This document shows positions 1-9,291 of a DNA stretch of 64,000 nucleotides, piece by piece. Origin of the DNA: Pseudobdellovibrionaceae bacterium (GTDB lineage: Bacteria > Bdellovibrionota > Bdellovibrionia > Bdellovibrionales > UBA1609). Position numbers and translations under genes: made by a program. The stretch spans positions 124,001 to 188,000 of the forward strand of contig CANEZP010000006.1 of the NCBI GenBank assembly GCA_947444305.1. The letters run 5' to 3'. Position 1 is the first letter of the stretch. Each line of letters begins with the position of its first letter. The notes beneath the pieces are model-generated. The model searched no databases. It saw nothing but the letters and a program-made list of their open reading frames with translations, and had not been told where the DNA came from.

Positions 1-662
1 GAACCCGACATCCAGAGCGAAGTAGTTAGGCCACCGAGCGGATCCCTGGGCGTGTGGCACTCGGCGCAGTGAAACAATCCTTCGACCAGGTAAGCGCCGC
101 GGTTCCACACTTTGCTTTTTAAAACGTCGGGTCTGAATGCGCCCTGCGCTTGCAATAGATCTTCACTAGCGTTGCCCATCGGCGCGCGGAAGAAGACGGC
201 TTGCCAAAAATAAAGCAGCCAGCGCTGGTCAAACGGGAATGAAATGGAGTGGCTTAAATTTCTTTTTTCGATCGCGGGAACGGAACGAAGATAATCCCAC
301 ATTTTGCGCAAATCGGAATCGGTAATGCGCGTGTACGATCGGTAAGGAAACGTAGGATAATAGAGTTGACCGTCGGGTGATACGCCTTCGCGCAACGCCT
401 TTTTAAAATTTTCGAACGTCCAAGATCCGATGCCCGTCTTTACGTCGGGCGTGATGTTCGGCGTGCGAAAAGTTCCGAAGGGCGAACCAAGCTCGAGCCC
501 GCCCGCGAATCGTTCATCTTGGCTCACGGAATGACAATCGGTGCAGCCCGCCGCGCGCACTAAGTAAGCGCCCTCGGACAGTTCATCGCCCGTCAGCGCA
601 GGGGCCGGCGCGGCGAAACATATTGAAATAGAGAATAGGAAAACCTTAAGGAAGTTTTGCAT
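1..662 (-). CDS. Di-heme c-type cytochrome, C-terminus cut by window edge
   Basis: My reverse-strand reading: MQNFLKVFLFSISICFA...GAYLVRAAGCTDCHS...GAYLVEGLFHCAECHTPRDPLGG; two CxxCH motifs; ATG at 662 overlaps the end of the upstream gene. Confidence 0.8.
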   Translation of the reverse strand, partial: MQNFLKVFLFSISICFAAPAPALTGDELSEGAYLVRAAGCTDCHSVSQDERFAGGLELGSPFGTFRTPNITPDVKTGIGSWTFENFKKALREGVSPDGQLYYPTFPYRSYTRITDSDLRKMWDYLRSVPAIEKRNLSHSISFPFDQRWLLYFWQAVFFRAPMGNASEDLLQAQGAFRPDVLKSKVWNRGAYLVEGLFHCAECHTPRDPLGGLTTSLWMSG

Positions 663-978
663 AGTAGCGCGCGAGATCGCGCATCTCTTTCTCGCTCAGC
701 ATTTTCGCCATCGGGGTCATCAACGGGTCGTAGCGTTGCCCATCGTGAAAGGCTTTGAGTTGTTTAAAAAGATATTCTTCTTTTTGTCCGGCTAGATTAG
801 GCCAAAGGTCGTTCGCGCTGACGCCCTCGGGGCCGTGGCAAGCCATGCACACCGAAGCTTTTTGTTTGCCGGCGTTTTCATCGGGCGTGGCGTAAGCCTG
901 CGACGCCACCAAGATCGGCATAAACATCGAAACAAGCGCCGAGAAAAACACAAACTTTGCGAAATCGAAACGAATCAT
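646..978 (-). CDS. Class I cytochrome c (c553-like), secreted
   Basis: Signal peptide, CMACHG heme motif, late Met (LMTPMAKMLSEKEMRDLARYYAKLP); start placed at MIRFDFAKF rather than the longer ORF start. Confidence 0.85.
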   Translation of the reverse strand: MIRFDFAKFVFFSALVSMFMPILVASQAYATPDENAGKQKASVCMACHGPEGVSANDLWPNLAGQKEEYLFKQLKAFHDGQRYDPLMTPMAKMLSEKEMRDLARYYAKLP

Positions 979-986
979 CACTACTC

Positions 987-2159
987 CTATAAACTTAACT
1001 GCAAAATGAGGAAGCTGGCGTTTTGCCCGGCCTCGCCCGTGCTGCCCGCTTCGCTCGGGTGCGTAGCCTGCGCCAACTCGGTGCGGGCCTGAACGACGAC
1101 GTTCGGACCGACCGACCACCAAAAACCGAACCCGTGCCGCTGGTAAAAATCGGAAGCAAACTTTTTATCGGGCGTTAGTAAATCGTATTTATATATGAGG
1201 CTGAAGCGCTCGCTGAGGCGGTAGTTCATCGACATGAGCCACCCCTCGGACCGCGAGGTCTTCAAGCTAGTTACGTAGGCAGGGTCTTTCGCGAAACCTT
1301 GGCCCAAGTTCGCGCCCCAATTTTTCGCGGTCACGTGCTCGAACCGGAATTCGGCGGGAATGCGGTCGTTGGTCCACCGGCCGACCGACAGCAAAGCGTA
1401 GAGCGAAGCGGCTTGCCGCGATTCACGGGCGGGTTCGTGATCATGGTAGCTGAAGCTTGTGCCGAGCATAACCGGGCCGGGCATGTAGCGTACGTTAAGC
1501 ACGGTGCCCCAACGGTTGGCCGCACCTTTATTTAAAGTTTGCCCGGTTTGATTCTCGCCGTTCACGACGGCAACGTCGTAATGGAGTTTGTCCGTGGGCG
1601 TCCCGGAAAGTAGCGCTCCGGTTTCGAAGGTGTACCATTCGGTCGCCGACTGCACGCGAACGTAGGTGCGGTGTTCGTCGGTGATAAGACCGAAAGGCAC
1701 GCGGAAGCGTCCGATCAAAACGGAATCGGCCCAGCGGGGTTTTGCGCCTTCGGGCCCTAGATTAAAAAGTGCGTACGTGTCCCGGTAAGGCGCCGCCGCG
1801 AAACCGCCGAAGTTGTGTTCAATCACGAGATGAATTCTTTTATCGGCGTCGAGCGGAGCGTGGCCCGCAACCGAAGCGGACATAATTCCCATCCCGTCGC
1901 GCGAAGCTTTTGCCCGATCGGGGAGGTAATAGAGCGCGCGGAAATCTGCGCTGACGTAATCCTGCGCGAGCACGGGATTGATCTTGTAGCCGTGGGCCCC
2001 GTAAAGCTTACCGTAAACGGTTCGTGGTCCTCCGCCGACGGGACTGATATGGCAGGCGGTGCATTTCATCACGTTAAGGCGGACGGCATATTCGGGGTAG
2101 GCCGAGGCAAATAGTGGCCAGAGACTGAGGAGTGTAAGAACGGTAAATCGCGCGATCAT
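987..2159 (-). CDS. Outer-membrane beta-barrel-like protein with N-terminal CxxCH heme motif
   Basis: Signal peptide then CTACHISPVGGGPRTVYGKLYGAHG, followed by ~300 aa of alternating barrel-like strands ending ...ASFLILQLSL. Confidence 0.65.
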   Translation of the reverse strand: MIARFTVLTLLSLWPLFASAYPEYAVRLNVMKCTACHISPVGGGPRTVYGKLYGAHGYKINPVLAQDYVSADFRALYYLPDRAKASRDGMGIMSASVAGHAPLDADKRIHLVIEHNFGGFAAAPYRDTYALFNLGPEGAKPRWADSVLIGRFRVPFGLITDEHRTYVRVQSATEWYTFETGALLSGTPTDKLHYDVAVVNGENQTGQTLNKGAANRWGTVLNVRYMPGPVMLGTSFSYHDHEPARESRQAASLYALLSVGRWTNDRIPAEFRFEHVTAKNWGANLGQGFAKDPAYVTSLKTSRSEGWLMSMNYRLSERFSLIYKYDLLTPDKKFASDFYQRHGFGFWWSVGPNVVVQARTELAQATHPSEAGSTGEAGQNASFLILQLSL

Positions 2160-2313
2160 TGGACCATGCAATTACCCCCGGGCCTTCTACATAGCAATAC
2201 GGATTGAAATAGGTTTCCGGTTGTCCAAAATGGGTCTTAAACTTCGCGTGTTTGGCGCACCGACATCGGCACATTAAGATCGGCACATTGACATCGATCT
2301 TCAGCCCGCTAGC

Positions 2314-3252
2314 ATGAGCTATGACGTTGAAATACGGATTGAAATCGTGAATCTTCATTCGCCGGTAGAAAGCAAATTGTGGGAGTTCTTGGATGGGCTG
2401 CGAATTCCCTGGCGCACCTCACTCGCCGAACTCGAACGGCTGTTCGGTCTTACGCACAAAAACCATTCGGAGTACGTGGCGTGGCCGGGCTCGCTCGATA
2501 TGCTTTCGGCCGATCCTAGTTCCGTCCAGGCCGAGGTCTGGAATAATCCACGCAAAGATCTCCCGCCCGAGCGTTGGGCGATCGCGTTTCTCACCGGCGA
2601 TGCGGGCAGAAGTTTTTCAAACCTTCGCGCACGAATCACGCAAGATTTGGGAATCGGCGAAGCAAGTGAGCTTTCGAACGCGAAAGAAGTAAACTGGGCA
2701 TACGGACGAGCGAGCGTAAGATTAATTTTTGGCTTCGACCACGGGTCCGGTCAACCACCCAGTCTCACGATGTACATAAGCGCGGGTTACATCCGACCGG
2801 CCACCGAGGAATTTGAAGAGACCATCGAATCCGCGTCGCTTACGGAGCTCGTGCCCGAAGCGGGCCTTAGATTATTTCCCGTTCTTAATGAGTCGGCCGT
2901 TTACGCGGTTGAGTTTCGGTATCTTTCACCGAATCCTTTTCCCGACGGCAAATACCTCATGGGCCTGAGTAAGGACCGAAAAGCACTCGTGTTGGCGCAC
3001 GAGTTCGTCGGCGCTTTGATTCCGGTGAGCCGGCTTGAATACCTTGCGACGGTCACGTCGGTTGAACGCGGTTTTTCGGAATATTACGTGTTCGGCCGAC
3101 TTGGCGGCGCGGATCAATCGGTGTATTCCAGAGATGGTCAAGTGCTGCTCGCGCGCGCGGAAGATCTGGAACTCGCGAGAAAAACGGCACTTCGTTTTTC
3201 GAAATTGACCGGTTTGAAAATTGTCGAAGAAATTCAGAATAACCAGTATTGA
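2314..3252 (+). CDS. Hypothetical cytoplasmic protein, 312 aa
   Basis: Long ORF with consistent codon usage; no signal peptide. Confidence 0.7.
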   Translation: MSYDVEIRIEIVNLHSPVESKLWEFLDGLRIPWRTSLAELERLFGLTHKNHSEYVAWPGSLDMLSADPSSVQAEVWNNPRKDLPPERWAIAFLTGDAGRSFSNLRARITQDLGIGEASELSNAKEVNWAYGRASVRLIFGFDHGSGQPPSLTMYISAGYIRPATEEFEETIESASLTELVPEAGLRLFPVLNESAVYAVEFRYLSPNPFPDGKYLMGLSKDRKALVLAHEFVGALIPVSRLEYLATVTSVERGFSEYYVFGRLGGADQSVYSRDGQVLLARAEDLELARKTALRFSKLTGLKIVEEIQNNQY

Positions 3253-3269
3253 ACGAAAGTGCGTAAGAC

Positions 3270-3590
3270 ATGAAATCGATTGAAGAACTCAGTGCCGACC
3301 ATCTCATGTCCCTCATCCCGGCCGAGATTCAAACTCACCTCGCCGATCCGTCGACCGGCGAGCTCGTGACCGGGGCTTCATCATTCACCGTGGTGAAAGG
3401 CGCCGACAATACCGTCGTTCAATTGCCCGGCCTCGTCCAATTGATGAACCCGTTCCTCGAAGCGGTGGCGCAATCTCAAGGAATAGCCCTCGCGGAGGCG
3501 GAGGAGCTCGATGTCCAAATGGGCCACTGGAAAGTACAGGCCGGCGGATTACTTTTAAATAACGTAATCATCGACTTCCGAAGAAGTTAA
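3270..3590 (+). CDS. Hypothetical protein, 106 aa, probably co-transcribed with the upstream gene
   Basis: ORF 17 bp downstream of previous stop. Confidence 0.6.
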   Translation: MKSIEELSADHLMSLIPAEIQTHLADPSTGELVTGASSFTVVKGADNTVVQLPGLVQLMNPFLEAVAQSQGIALAEAEELDVQMGHWKVQAGGLLLNNVIIDFRRS

Positions 3591-3665
3591 CTGAGCGCTC
3601 ATGCGCCACGAGTGGCGTACTGATTGCAAACTTTCCCGAATAAACTCACCGGCGGGATTGTGTTC

Positions 3666-4493
3666 ATGCTTTTCAGAAAATTCTTTGTGGCGAAAACTCT
3701 TGTTTACACGGTTGCGGCTTGGACTGCCCTAAGCATCGGGCCGGTCGCTCGCGCGGCCGCTCCCGGGCAAAAGCTCGTCGCGATCAATGAAGACGGCCTA
3801 ACTCTAGGCCAATTGTTAAATGAAATAATGGCGGACAACGGACTCTGGTCTTTAGATTCCGTAACGGGCAAGGTGGTCTTCAACGGACCCGTAATTTTAA
3901 ATCCGCGGCGACTTAAGCCATCCGAGCTTCACGAGTTGAAATCGTTGGTCGACGCCGGGACTTGGACGAACGAGGGCACGACCTACGATCTCGGGAAAAG
4001 TCCGCTCATTCTTAATGATAGGCGCAGCTATTTCGGTAATATTATCGAAGCTATGTTCATGAAAGAAGAAGAAACGCCCCAGCCTACGTCCCGCCGAACG
4101 GCAGCCCCCGATTCAACGCCGATGCAGATTTTAGAGAATTCGATCGCGCAGCTTTCCGGGAACGACTACTTTATCGACAATGCCACCAGTACGATCATCA
4201 TCACCGGTGCGTTAGCCCTGCCCGATTTTTTAAACGGCGATGCGGCCGAGAAAGTCTGGGAGATTCTTCTCTCGGAAGAACCGTGGCTATCTCCGGTCGG
4301 AGTTTACTTTGATTTTCGGAAATCGCCTTCCGTACAATTCGAGAAATCCCGACGTCAGCGAAAAGACCTTAGTGAAAATATCAGACAGCATCTGGCTACT
4401 TCGCCCCCCGAGGCTTATTCGGACAGACTCGAACCCGTTGACTTGATGAAACCCTTGTCAGGCTGTGCGAGAGTTCTTAATAAAAACCGGTGA
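3666..4493 (+). CDS. Secreted hypothetical protein
   Basis: Start at MLFRKFFVAKTLVYTVAAWTALSIGPVARA (signal peptide); ORF track extends upstream. Confidence 0.6.
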   Translation: MLFRKFFVAKTLVYTVAAWTALSIGPVARAAAPGQKLVAINEDGLTLGQLLNEIMADNGLWSLDSVTGKVVFNGPVILNPRRLKPSELHELKSLVDAGTWTNEGTTYDLGKSPLILNDRRSYFGNIIEAMFMKEEETPQPTSRRTAAPDSTPMQILENSIAQLSGNDYFIDNATSTIIITGALALPDFLNGDAAEKVWEILLSEEPWLSPVGVYFDFRKSPSVQFEKSRRQRKDLSENIRQHLATSPPEAYSDRLEPVDLMKPLSGCARVLNKNR

Positions 4494-4533
4494 TGGGTGA
4501 TGCTCACCCGATCTTTACCGCTTAGGAGTTCAG

Positions 4534-4824
4534 ATGACTGCTTGGACGTCGGCCCTCATACTTTTCGCCTCGCTATGTTTTTCGGGCAATGCTTTCGCCA
4601 TAGACTTCGCGCAGTCTTGCAATAGCTCGCAGATGGACGCCGGCTGCTACAACCGGAGCAACGGAGCTTACAACATCGGATGCACATGCCCCTTCCCGCG
4701 AGCGGCAAGGTCAGCCGTTAAAGCCAAGAAATATAAGGTGCGCTGTGATGACTCACAGATGGAGGCGGGTTGTTACAATGTGGGGAACGGTGCGTACTAT
4801 ACAGGATGTGTTTGCCCGTTTTAG
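4534..4824 (+). CDS. Small secreted Cys-rich protein with two internal repeats
   Basis: Signal peptide; repeats CNSSQMDAGCYNRSNGAYNIGCTCPF and CDDSQMEAGCYNVGNGAYYTGCVCPF. Confidence 0.7.
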   Translation: MTAWTSALILFASLCFSGNAFAIDFAQSCNSSQMDAGCYNRSNGAYNIGCTCPFPRAARSAVKAKKYKVRCDDSQMEAGCYNVGNGAYYTGCVCPF

Positions 4825-4896
4825 ATTTCTGGCTGGACCTGCGGTCTGCGCTCGAAAATGGAAAATCGAGAATAGAGGATTTTTGCTTTGCAAAAA

Positions 4897-4987
4897 TGGC
4901 GGAGAGGGTGAGATTCGAACTCACGAAACACTTTTGGTGTTTACTCGATTTCGAATCGAGCGCCTTCGGCCACTCGGCCACCTCTCC
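4897..4987 (-). tRNA. tRNA-Ser(CGA)
   Basis: GGAGAGGTGGCCGAGTGG...CTCGA-TTCGAAA-TCGAG...GTTCGAATCTCACCCTCTCCGCCA; long variable arm; encoded CCA. Confidence 0.95.
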
Positions 4988-5106
4988 GCATGAGTTTTGA
5001 GCGGATTTTCTAGATAACACTATTCTGCAGCCGGCGCCAAATCGTTTTGGTGCGCCCGGGGCGCAAAGTGCCTATCGACCCAGGGCGTCCAAGCTTAAGA
5101 AGCGCC

Positions 5107-5625
5107 TTAGCGGGCGATCGGCGTCGCTTTGAGTTTGAGAACGACTTTCTTGCCCGGTCTGACGGTGAGGTTGGGCGTGATGATTTTCATCTCGTCGCTT
5201 TGGGCGAGAACCTTATAGGACTTTTCGTTCAAGTCAGGAAAGGTGATCGCGAAGCCGTCGACTACCCCGTCACGCATTTCACCCTTTTCGGTCGAGCGCA
5301 CCATCACCTTGATCGAATCGCATGACCGCGCGGCCTTATCTCCCTTCACCCAAAGTTCGCAGCGGCCTTCGATAATCTGCGTGCGTGTCTTCGTTCGAAG
5401 CGCGGCCTCGGATTTATTATCGGTGACGGTGGTCGCGGTGTTCACGCCGCCGTCGAGCGGTATGGTCGGGTTCGATGGAGAGGGACAACCTTGCGAAGAG
5501 TCTTGGCTGGCCGGGCATTCCATCGCGACGGGAATTTGGCCGGCGCTTCCGTTTTTGCGGGAGGATCCGCAGGCCGGAAGAATCATCATGAACGATACCG
5601 AAAGTGAAACAATCCAAGTTTTCAT
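5107..5625 (-). CDS. Lipoprotein, hypothetical
   Basis: Start MKTWIVSLSVSFMMILPACGSS with lipobox. Confidence 0.65.
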   Translation of the reverse strand: MKTWIVSLSVSFMMILPACGSSRKNGSAGQIPVAMECPASQDSSQGCPSPSNPTIPLDGGVNTATTVTDNKSEAALRTKTRTQIIEGRCELWVKGDKAARSCDSIKVMVRSTEKGEMRDGVVDGFAITFPDLNEKSYKVLAQSDEMKIITPNLTVRPGKKVVLKLKATPIAR

Positions 5626-5719
5626 AAACTTGTCGTACCATCGAACAAGCTGCGTCGCCAATCTGAAAACTTGCGTCACCTTGCCAAAGGCACTACGAAC
5701 TACGCAGGGGATTTTGCTC

Positions 5720-6049
5720 ATGCGTTTGCTGTTTATCGCGCTCGTTTTATTTTCGGCCGGCTCGATCGTTGCCGCCGCTTACACTTCTAAAACTGTCGAG
5801 AATTATTTGGCCTACGCCAACGTTGAATCTCGCACCTACGCGCACGGCGATGCCGGCGATCCCTCGGGTTGGCGCGACTGTACCGAGATGGTGAACACCG
5901 GCAACGAAATCGGCCTGGTCTGCGAAGGTGTCCGCACCATCTTAGTCCACGGCGGCAAGAGCGTGGACGTGAATTACTTTGTGAATACCGCTTCGCGAAG
6001 CTCGACCCGTACAAATTTAAGGTCGAGATGGAAGTGTGTCAGTAGTTAA
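5720..6049 (+). CDS. Small secreted hypothetical protein; C-terminus probably frameshifted
   Basis: MRLLFIALVLFSAGSIVAAAYTSKTVENYLAYANVES...; see finding at 5978. Confidence 0.55.
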   Translation: MRLLFIALVLFSAGSIVAAAYTSKTVENYLAYANVESRTYAHGDAGDPSGWRDCTEMVNTGNEIGLVCEGVRTILVHGGKSVDVNYFVNTASRSSTRTNLRSRWKCVSS

Positions 6050-6050
6050 T

Positions 6051-7337
6051 CTACTTCATAACCGCGGGAGAAGAACTGTTCGCCGGCGTGGACAACGAGG
6101 CCGGCTGATCGGTCGGAATGCCCGCGATTTGATTCGCCTGAACTTTTTCGCCGACGCAACGGTAGATCTGACTATTGATCGTCGTTATAAGCTCCTGGGC
6201 CTTAGACACATGCAGCTTCTGTTCGGCCGTCAGCTTCATTGACGGCTGAAGAGTCATGATCGGGCTTCCGAGCAAATCCCGGTCAGGATTATAATTTGGA
6301 TTGGGCAACCGGTATCCTAGCGGCTTTTTCTTAGTCGGTTCAAATACGATATGGATGATCAAGTTTCCCGAAGTCTTCTTGGGTGCGATATCAACTTTCG
6401 CCGGATCGGCGTTGTCGGTAGAGACAATCATGTCCGTCGGAAGCCCCTGCGGGTTGAATTTCGCGATAACGTTAAACCAATTTGATATGGGTGTTGTTTT
6501 TCCATCTTTGGTCTCAACTTTACGAATACGCCCGCGATATTCTCGATCCTTCCCGTCACTATTCGTCGGGCAGGTCCAATCCTCAGGCTGATAATTAGCC
6601 AAAATATTACTGTTCGCCGCCCCGACTTGATTACTTACCGCATCCAGCGCGGGCGCATCTTTGTACATAGCCTCGTCCGCTTGTTTACGAAGCTCGGCGC
6701 ACGATGCCGAATACAATGGATCCCACTTACACCACGCCTCTTTCGTTACGTCCGAGGTAACGGCACCGATGACACCGGAGACGGCCATCAAAGCAATCGC
6801 GCCGACGGGAATCGCCATGACGATCGCTTCGGCTTCCGGAACAAATTGAAACCAGGCCGCCGTCTTTTTTTCTTTTAGCCCATTTTGCAGCTTCTCAAAT
6901 TGCGGGATAAGCGGCATGGCCGGGTCGTAAGTCCATTTCACGCCGTTTACTTCGAAATCAAATTTTCCGAGTTCTAAGTAACGTAATTCAACTTTTCTTA
7001 AGCCATCATCGACGATGAGCGAGTCGCCCACGCGCTTGAATGTCGGAAAATACTTTTGCTTAGCTAACTCTTGCACGATTGATTTACGATCAACCGACCT
7101 AAAATCCTTCAACATGACTTTTTCAAAATCGCGAATATTTTCGACGATCGCGGATTGGCTCACGACGTAATCAAACATGGTACGAACTAGCGCCGAGTCA
7201 CCCGCCTTCTTCTGCGCGGGCGTTAACTTCACCCCGCTCGCGAATAAGAGCGAAGGCATGAAAATGAATTGCAGACTGAGCACCACGGTCAGGACTGATC
7301 TTGTAAATGACATAACTCTATTTTTTCCTGTTTTCAT
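6051..7337 (-). CDS. Secreted/envelope hypothetical protein, 428 aa
   Basis: Long ORF, signal peptide (SVLTVVLSLQFIFMPSLLFAS), internal hydrophobic segment. Confidence 0.7.
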   Translation of the reverse strand: MKTGKNRVMSFTRSVLTVVLSLQFIFMPSLLFASGVKLTPAQKKAGDSALVRTMFDYVVSQSAIVENIRDFEKVMLKDFRSVDRKSIVQELAKQKYFPTFKRVGDSLIVDDGLRKVELRYLELGKFDFEVNGVKWTYDPAMPLIPQFEKLQNGLKEKKTAAWFQFVPEAEAIVMAIPVGAIALMAVSGVIGAVTSDVTKEAWCKWDPLYSASCAELRKQADEAMYKDAPALDAVSNQVGAANSNILANYQPEDWTCPTNSDGKDREYRGRIRKVETKDGKTTPISNWFNVIAKFNPQGLPTDMIVSTDNADPAKVDIAPKKTSGNLIIHIVFEPTKKKPLGYRLPNPNYNPDRDLLGSPIMTLQPSMKLTAEQKLHVSKAQELITTINSQIYRCVGEKVQANQIAGIPTDQPASLSTPANSSSPAVMK

Positions 7338-7471
7338 ACCGCACGGCCAGGCCAGAAATGTAAAAAACTTAGAGGTGCCGAGTGGTTAAACGCTACGGAG
7401 CCCGTCAACTCGGGTCTATCGGCCCTTGGTCTGGCACCCACAATGCAAAACAGGCATTCATATAAAAGGAA

Positions 7472-7843
7472 GTGGCTTTGATGATCGGGAGACTTTTTCT
7501 GATTTTGTGGGTGGGAATATGGACCGGGATGGCTGGCGCGGACACCGGTTCGTGCGCTCCCCTCTATAGGGACGCGTACATCGAATACATGAAGGCCGGT
7601 CAGAACAAAATGCCCGACGACGTCATGATTTACCTCGTGCATTTCGATCATTCGGCCGGATTAAGTATCGCGTACGACGAAGCCCGCCCCTTATTTGCCG
7701 CGCTAAACACGCCGGAAGAAAAACAAACGGCCGTACTTAATCAATTGTCCGAGAAAATGTTGAACGGCGAGCTATGCCCTGGGGCGGTCAAGCTTACACT
7801 GGAACAAGTTACGCAAACGCTACGCCCGGCGCTCAAGGATTAG
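7472..7843 (+). CDS. Small secreted hypothetical protein
   Basis: GTG start, signal peptide MIGRLFLILWVGIWTGMAGA. Confidence 0.6.
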   Translation: MALMIGRLFLILWVGIWTGMAGADTGSCAPLYRDAYIEYMKAGQNKMPDDVMIYLVHFDHSAGLSIAYDEARPLFAALNTPEEKQTAVLNQLSEKMLNGELCPGAVKLTLEQVTQTLRPALKD

Positions 7844-8356
7844 GATTTCGCGAGAGCGTGCTTTTTCCTGAACGTTTATGGTTCGCGCCGTTACGTACGC
7901 GGGCCATTTTAATAAAAATCCTTTTAACGTTTCGGCGTGCGTGAGTGGATTTAAAACAATCCGCTTCGCGACGAGATCATCTCCGCTACCCCACCGCTCT
8001 AATATCTTAACGATGTTATGGCCACCTACGCCCGCGATGACAATCACGCCCGCGAGTGGCCCGGGCAGGTCTTCGGCGCAAGACACCGTAAAGCTCGCGC
8101 CTTCATTCTCACCTAAACGTTCTTTTAAATTCGAGATGATGTGGGGAACGCGGTCCACGAAGTGAACCGTTCGGAAGCGGCCGCTCGCTAGGGCCGCTTC
8201 GCCGAGGTAGCCGTGATCGCAGCAGATATCCCAGAAGTCTTCGCCGTCGATGCCCTGCTCGAGCATCGTCTTTAATCGTGGCGGTAACTGAATCAATTGC
8301 CCGATCCGGTATTGCCGCTTTCGGAAATGCGCGCGGGTTCGGACTTCGTCCAGCAT
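7820..8356 (-). CDS. Class I SAM-dependent methyltransferase, TrmK-like
   Basis: LPPRLKTMLEQ...DICCDHGYLGEAAL (motif I), IVIAGVGGHNIVKIL, NPLTHAETLKGFL. Confidence 0.6.
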   Translation of the reverse strand: MLDEVRTRAHFRKRQYRIGQLIQLPPRLKTMLEQGIDGEDFWDICCDHGYLGEAALASGRFRTVHFVDRVPHIISNLKERLGENEGASFTVSCAEDLPGPLAGVIVIAGVGGHNIVKILERWGSGDDLVAKRIVLNPLTHAETLKGFLLKWPAYVTARTINVQEKARSREILILERRA

Positions 8357-9177
8357 ACTCCACGGCCGCTTTCGCCGCGGAGACCACCTGGAACACGACC
8401 GAAGAATGATTCGTAAGGGTAAGAAGCGTCACGCTCGTAAGACACGCGACCGTTCGTGCTGGGCTTCAAGTGCGCAATGTCGACGCCGCGCTTGCTGACT
8501 AAGCTCAAACCTTCTTCACCGAACGGCGGAAGGCCGGTCACTAAACGAACGTTCGTGTACTTATCCCATTTCTGCGGGAATCCGTGCTGAACCCAAACGG
8601 TTTTCGTCGCGGGATCAAACTTCAGATACGTCATGGGGAGACCGGTCGGCTCCCAACGGCAGTGCAATTCATCGGCGGGATCGAGTTCGAATTGCTGGCG
8701 CTCTTCAAGTTGCTCAACTTGCGCGGCTTCGACGCGGGGGCGCGGGCCGGGACGAGGACCGGCGCTGCGACGGCGGACTTGTCCGGGTGGGCAATCGGCT
8801 TGGATGATGACTTCTTCACGGGGGGCCGCGTGGCGAGGCCGTGCGCGGGGACGATTCAACTCACCGTCGTCGGCGATAATTTCGCGGCGGGGCGCGCGCA
8901 CGGGGCCCGAAGCGCTGCGAGTTTCACGCGAATCATCGAGGCGGGTGACCGCTTCGCCCGCGGCGGGCGGCGCGCTGACAACGACGGGTTCTTTAGCTGC
9001 GGGAGCCGACGGGCGGATTTCATCCGAGTTGTCTTCGAGCGGAGGTGCGACCGGCGCGCTTTGTAATCCCGCGGTGGGTACGGCGTTCTGGCGCGGAACC
9101 GTGCGCATCTTGGCTTTTTCACAGGCCGAAACCAATAGGCAAAGGCACATCACGGTGATGAGATTTAGATTACGCAT
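8293..9177 (-). CDS. Pro/Arg-rich lipoprotein
   Basis: MRNLNLITVMCLCLLVSACEKAK lipobox, low-complexity P/R/A-rich middle. Confidence 0.65.
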   Translation of the reverse strand: MRNLNLITVMCLCLLVSACEKAKMRTVPRQNAVPTAGLQSAPVAPPLEDNSDEIRPSAPAAKEPVVVSAPPAAGEAVTRLDDSRETRSASGPVRAPRREIIADDGELNRPRARPRHAAPREEVIIQADCPPGQVRRRSAGPRPGPRPRVEAAQVEQLEERQQFELDPADELHCRWEPTGLPMTYLKFDPATKTVWVQHGFPQKWDKYTNVRLVTGLPPFGEEGLSLVSKRGVDIAHLKPSTNGRVSYERDASYPYESFFGRVPGGLRGESGRGVCWTKSEPARISESGNTGSGN

Positions 9178-9291
9178 AGGATTTTTCCTCCAGTAAGGCA
9201 GAATTGCAATCGCGTGACCATGGCCGGGCGGGCGCCAAGTGCAATTTATCGCTTATGGATCGAATTTCTTGAGCAAAAGAGACAACTTACG

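Noticed and set aside
4718-5020. ORFs crossing tRNA-Ser(CGA)
   Set aside because: GEVAEWPKALDSK-type peptide is the usual spurious translation of a tRNA-Ser.
8584-9196. Plus-strand ORFs over the Pro/Arg-rich lipoprotein
   Set aside because: Antisense to a signal-peptide-bearing gene; repetitive R/S/A content arises from GC-rich codons.
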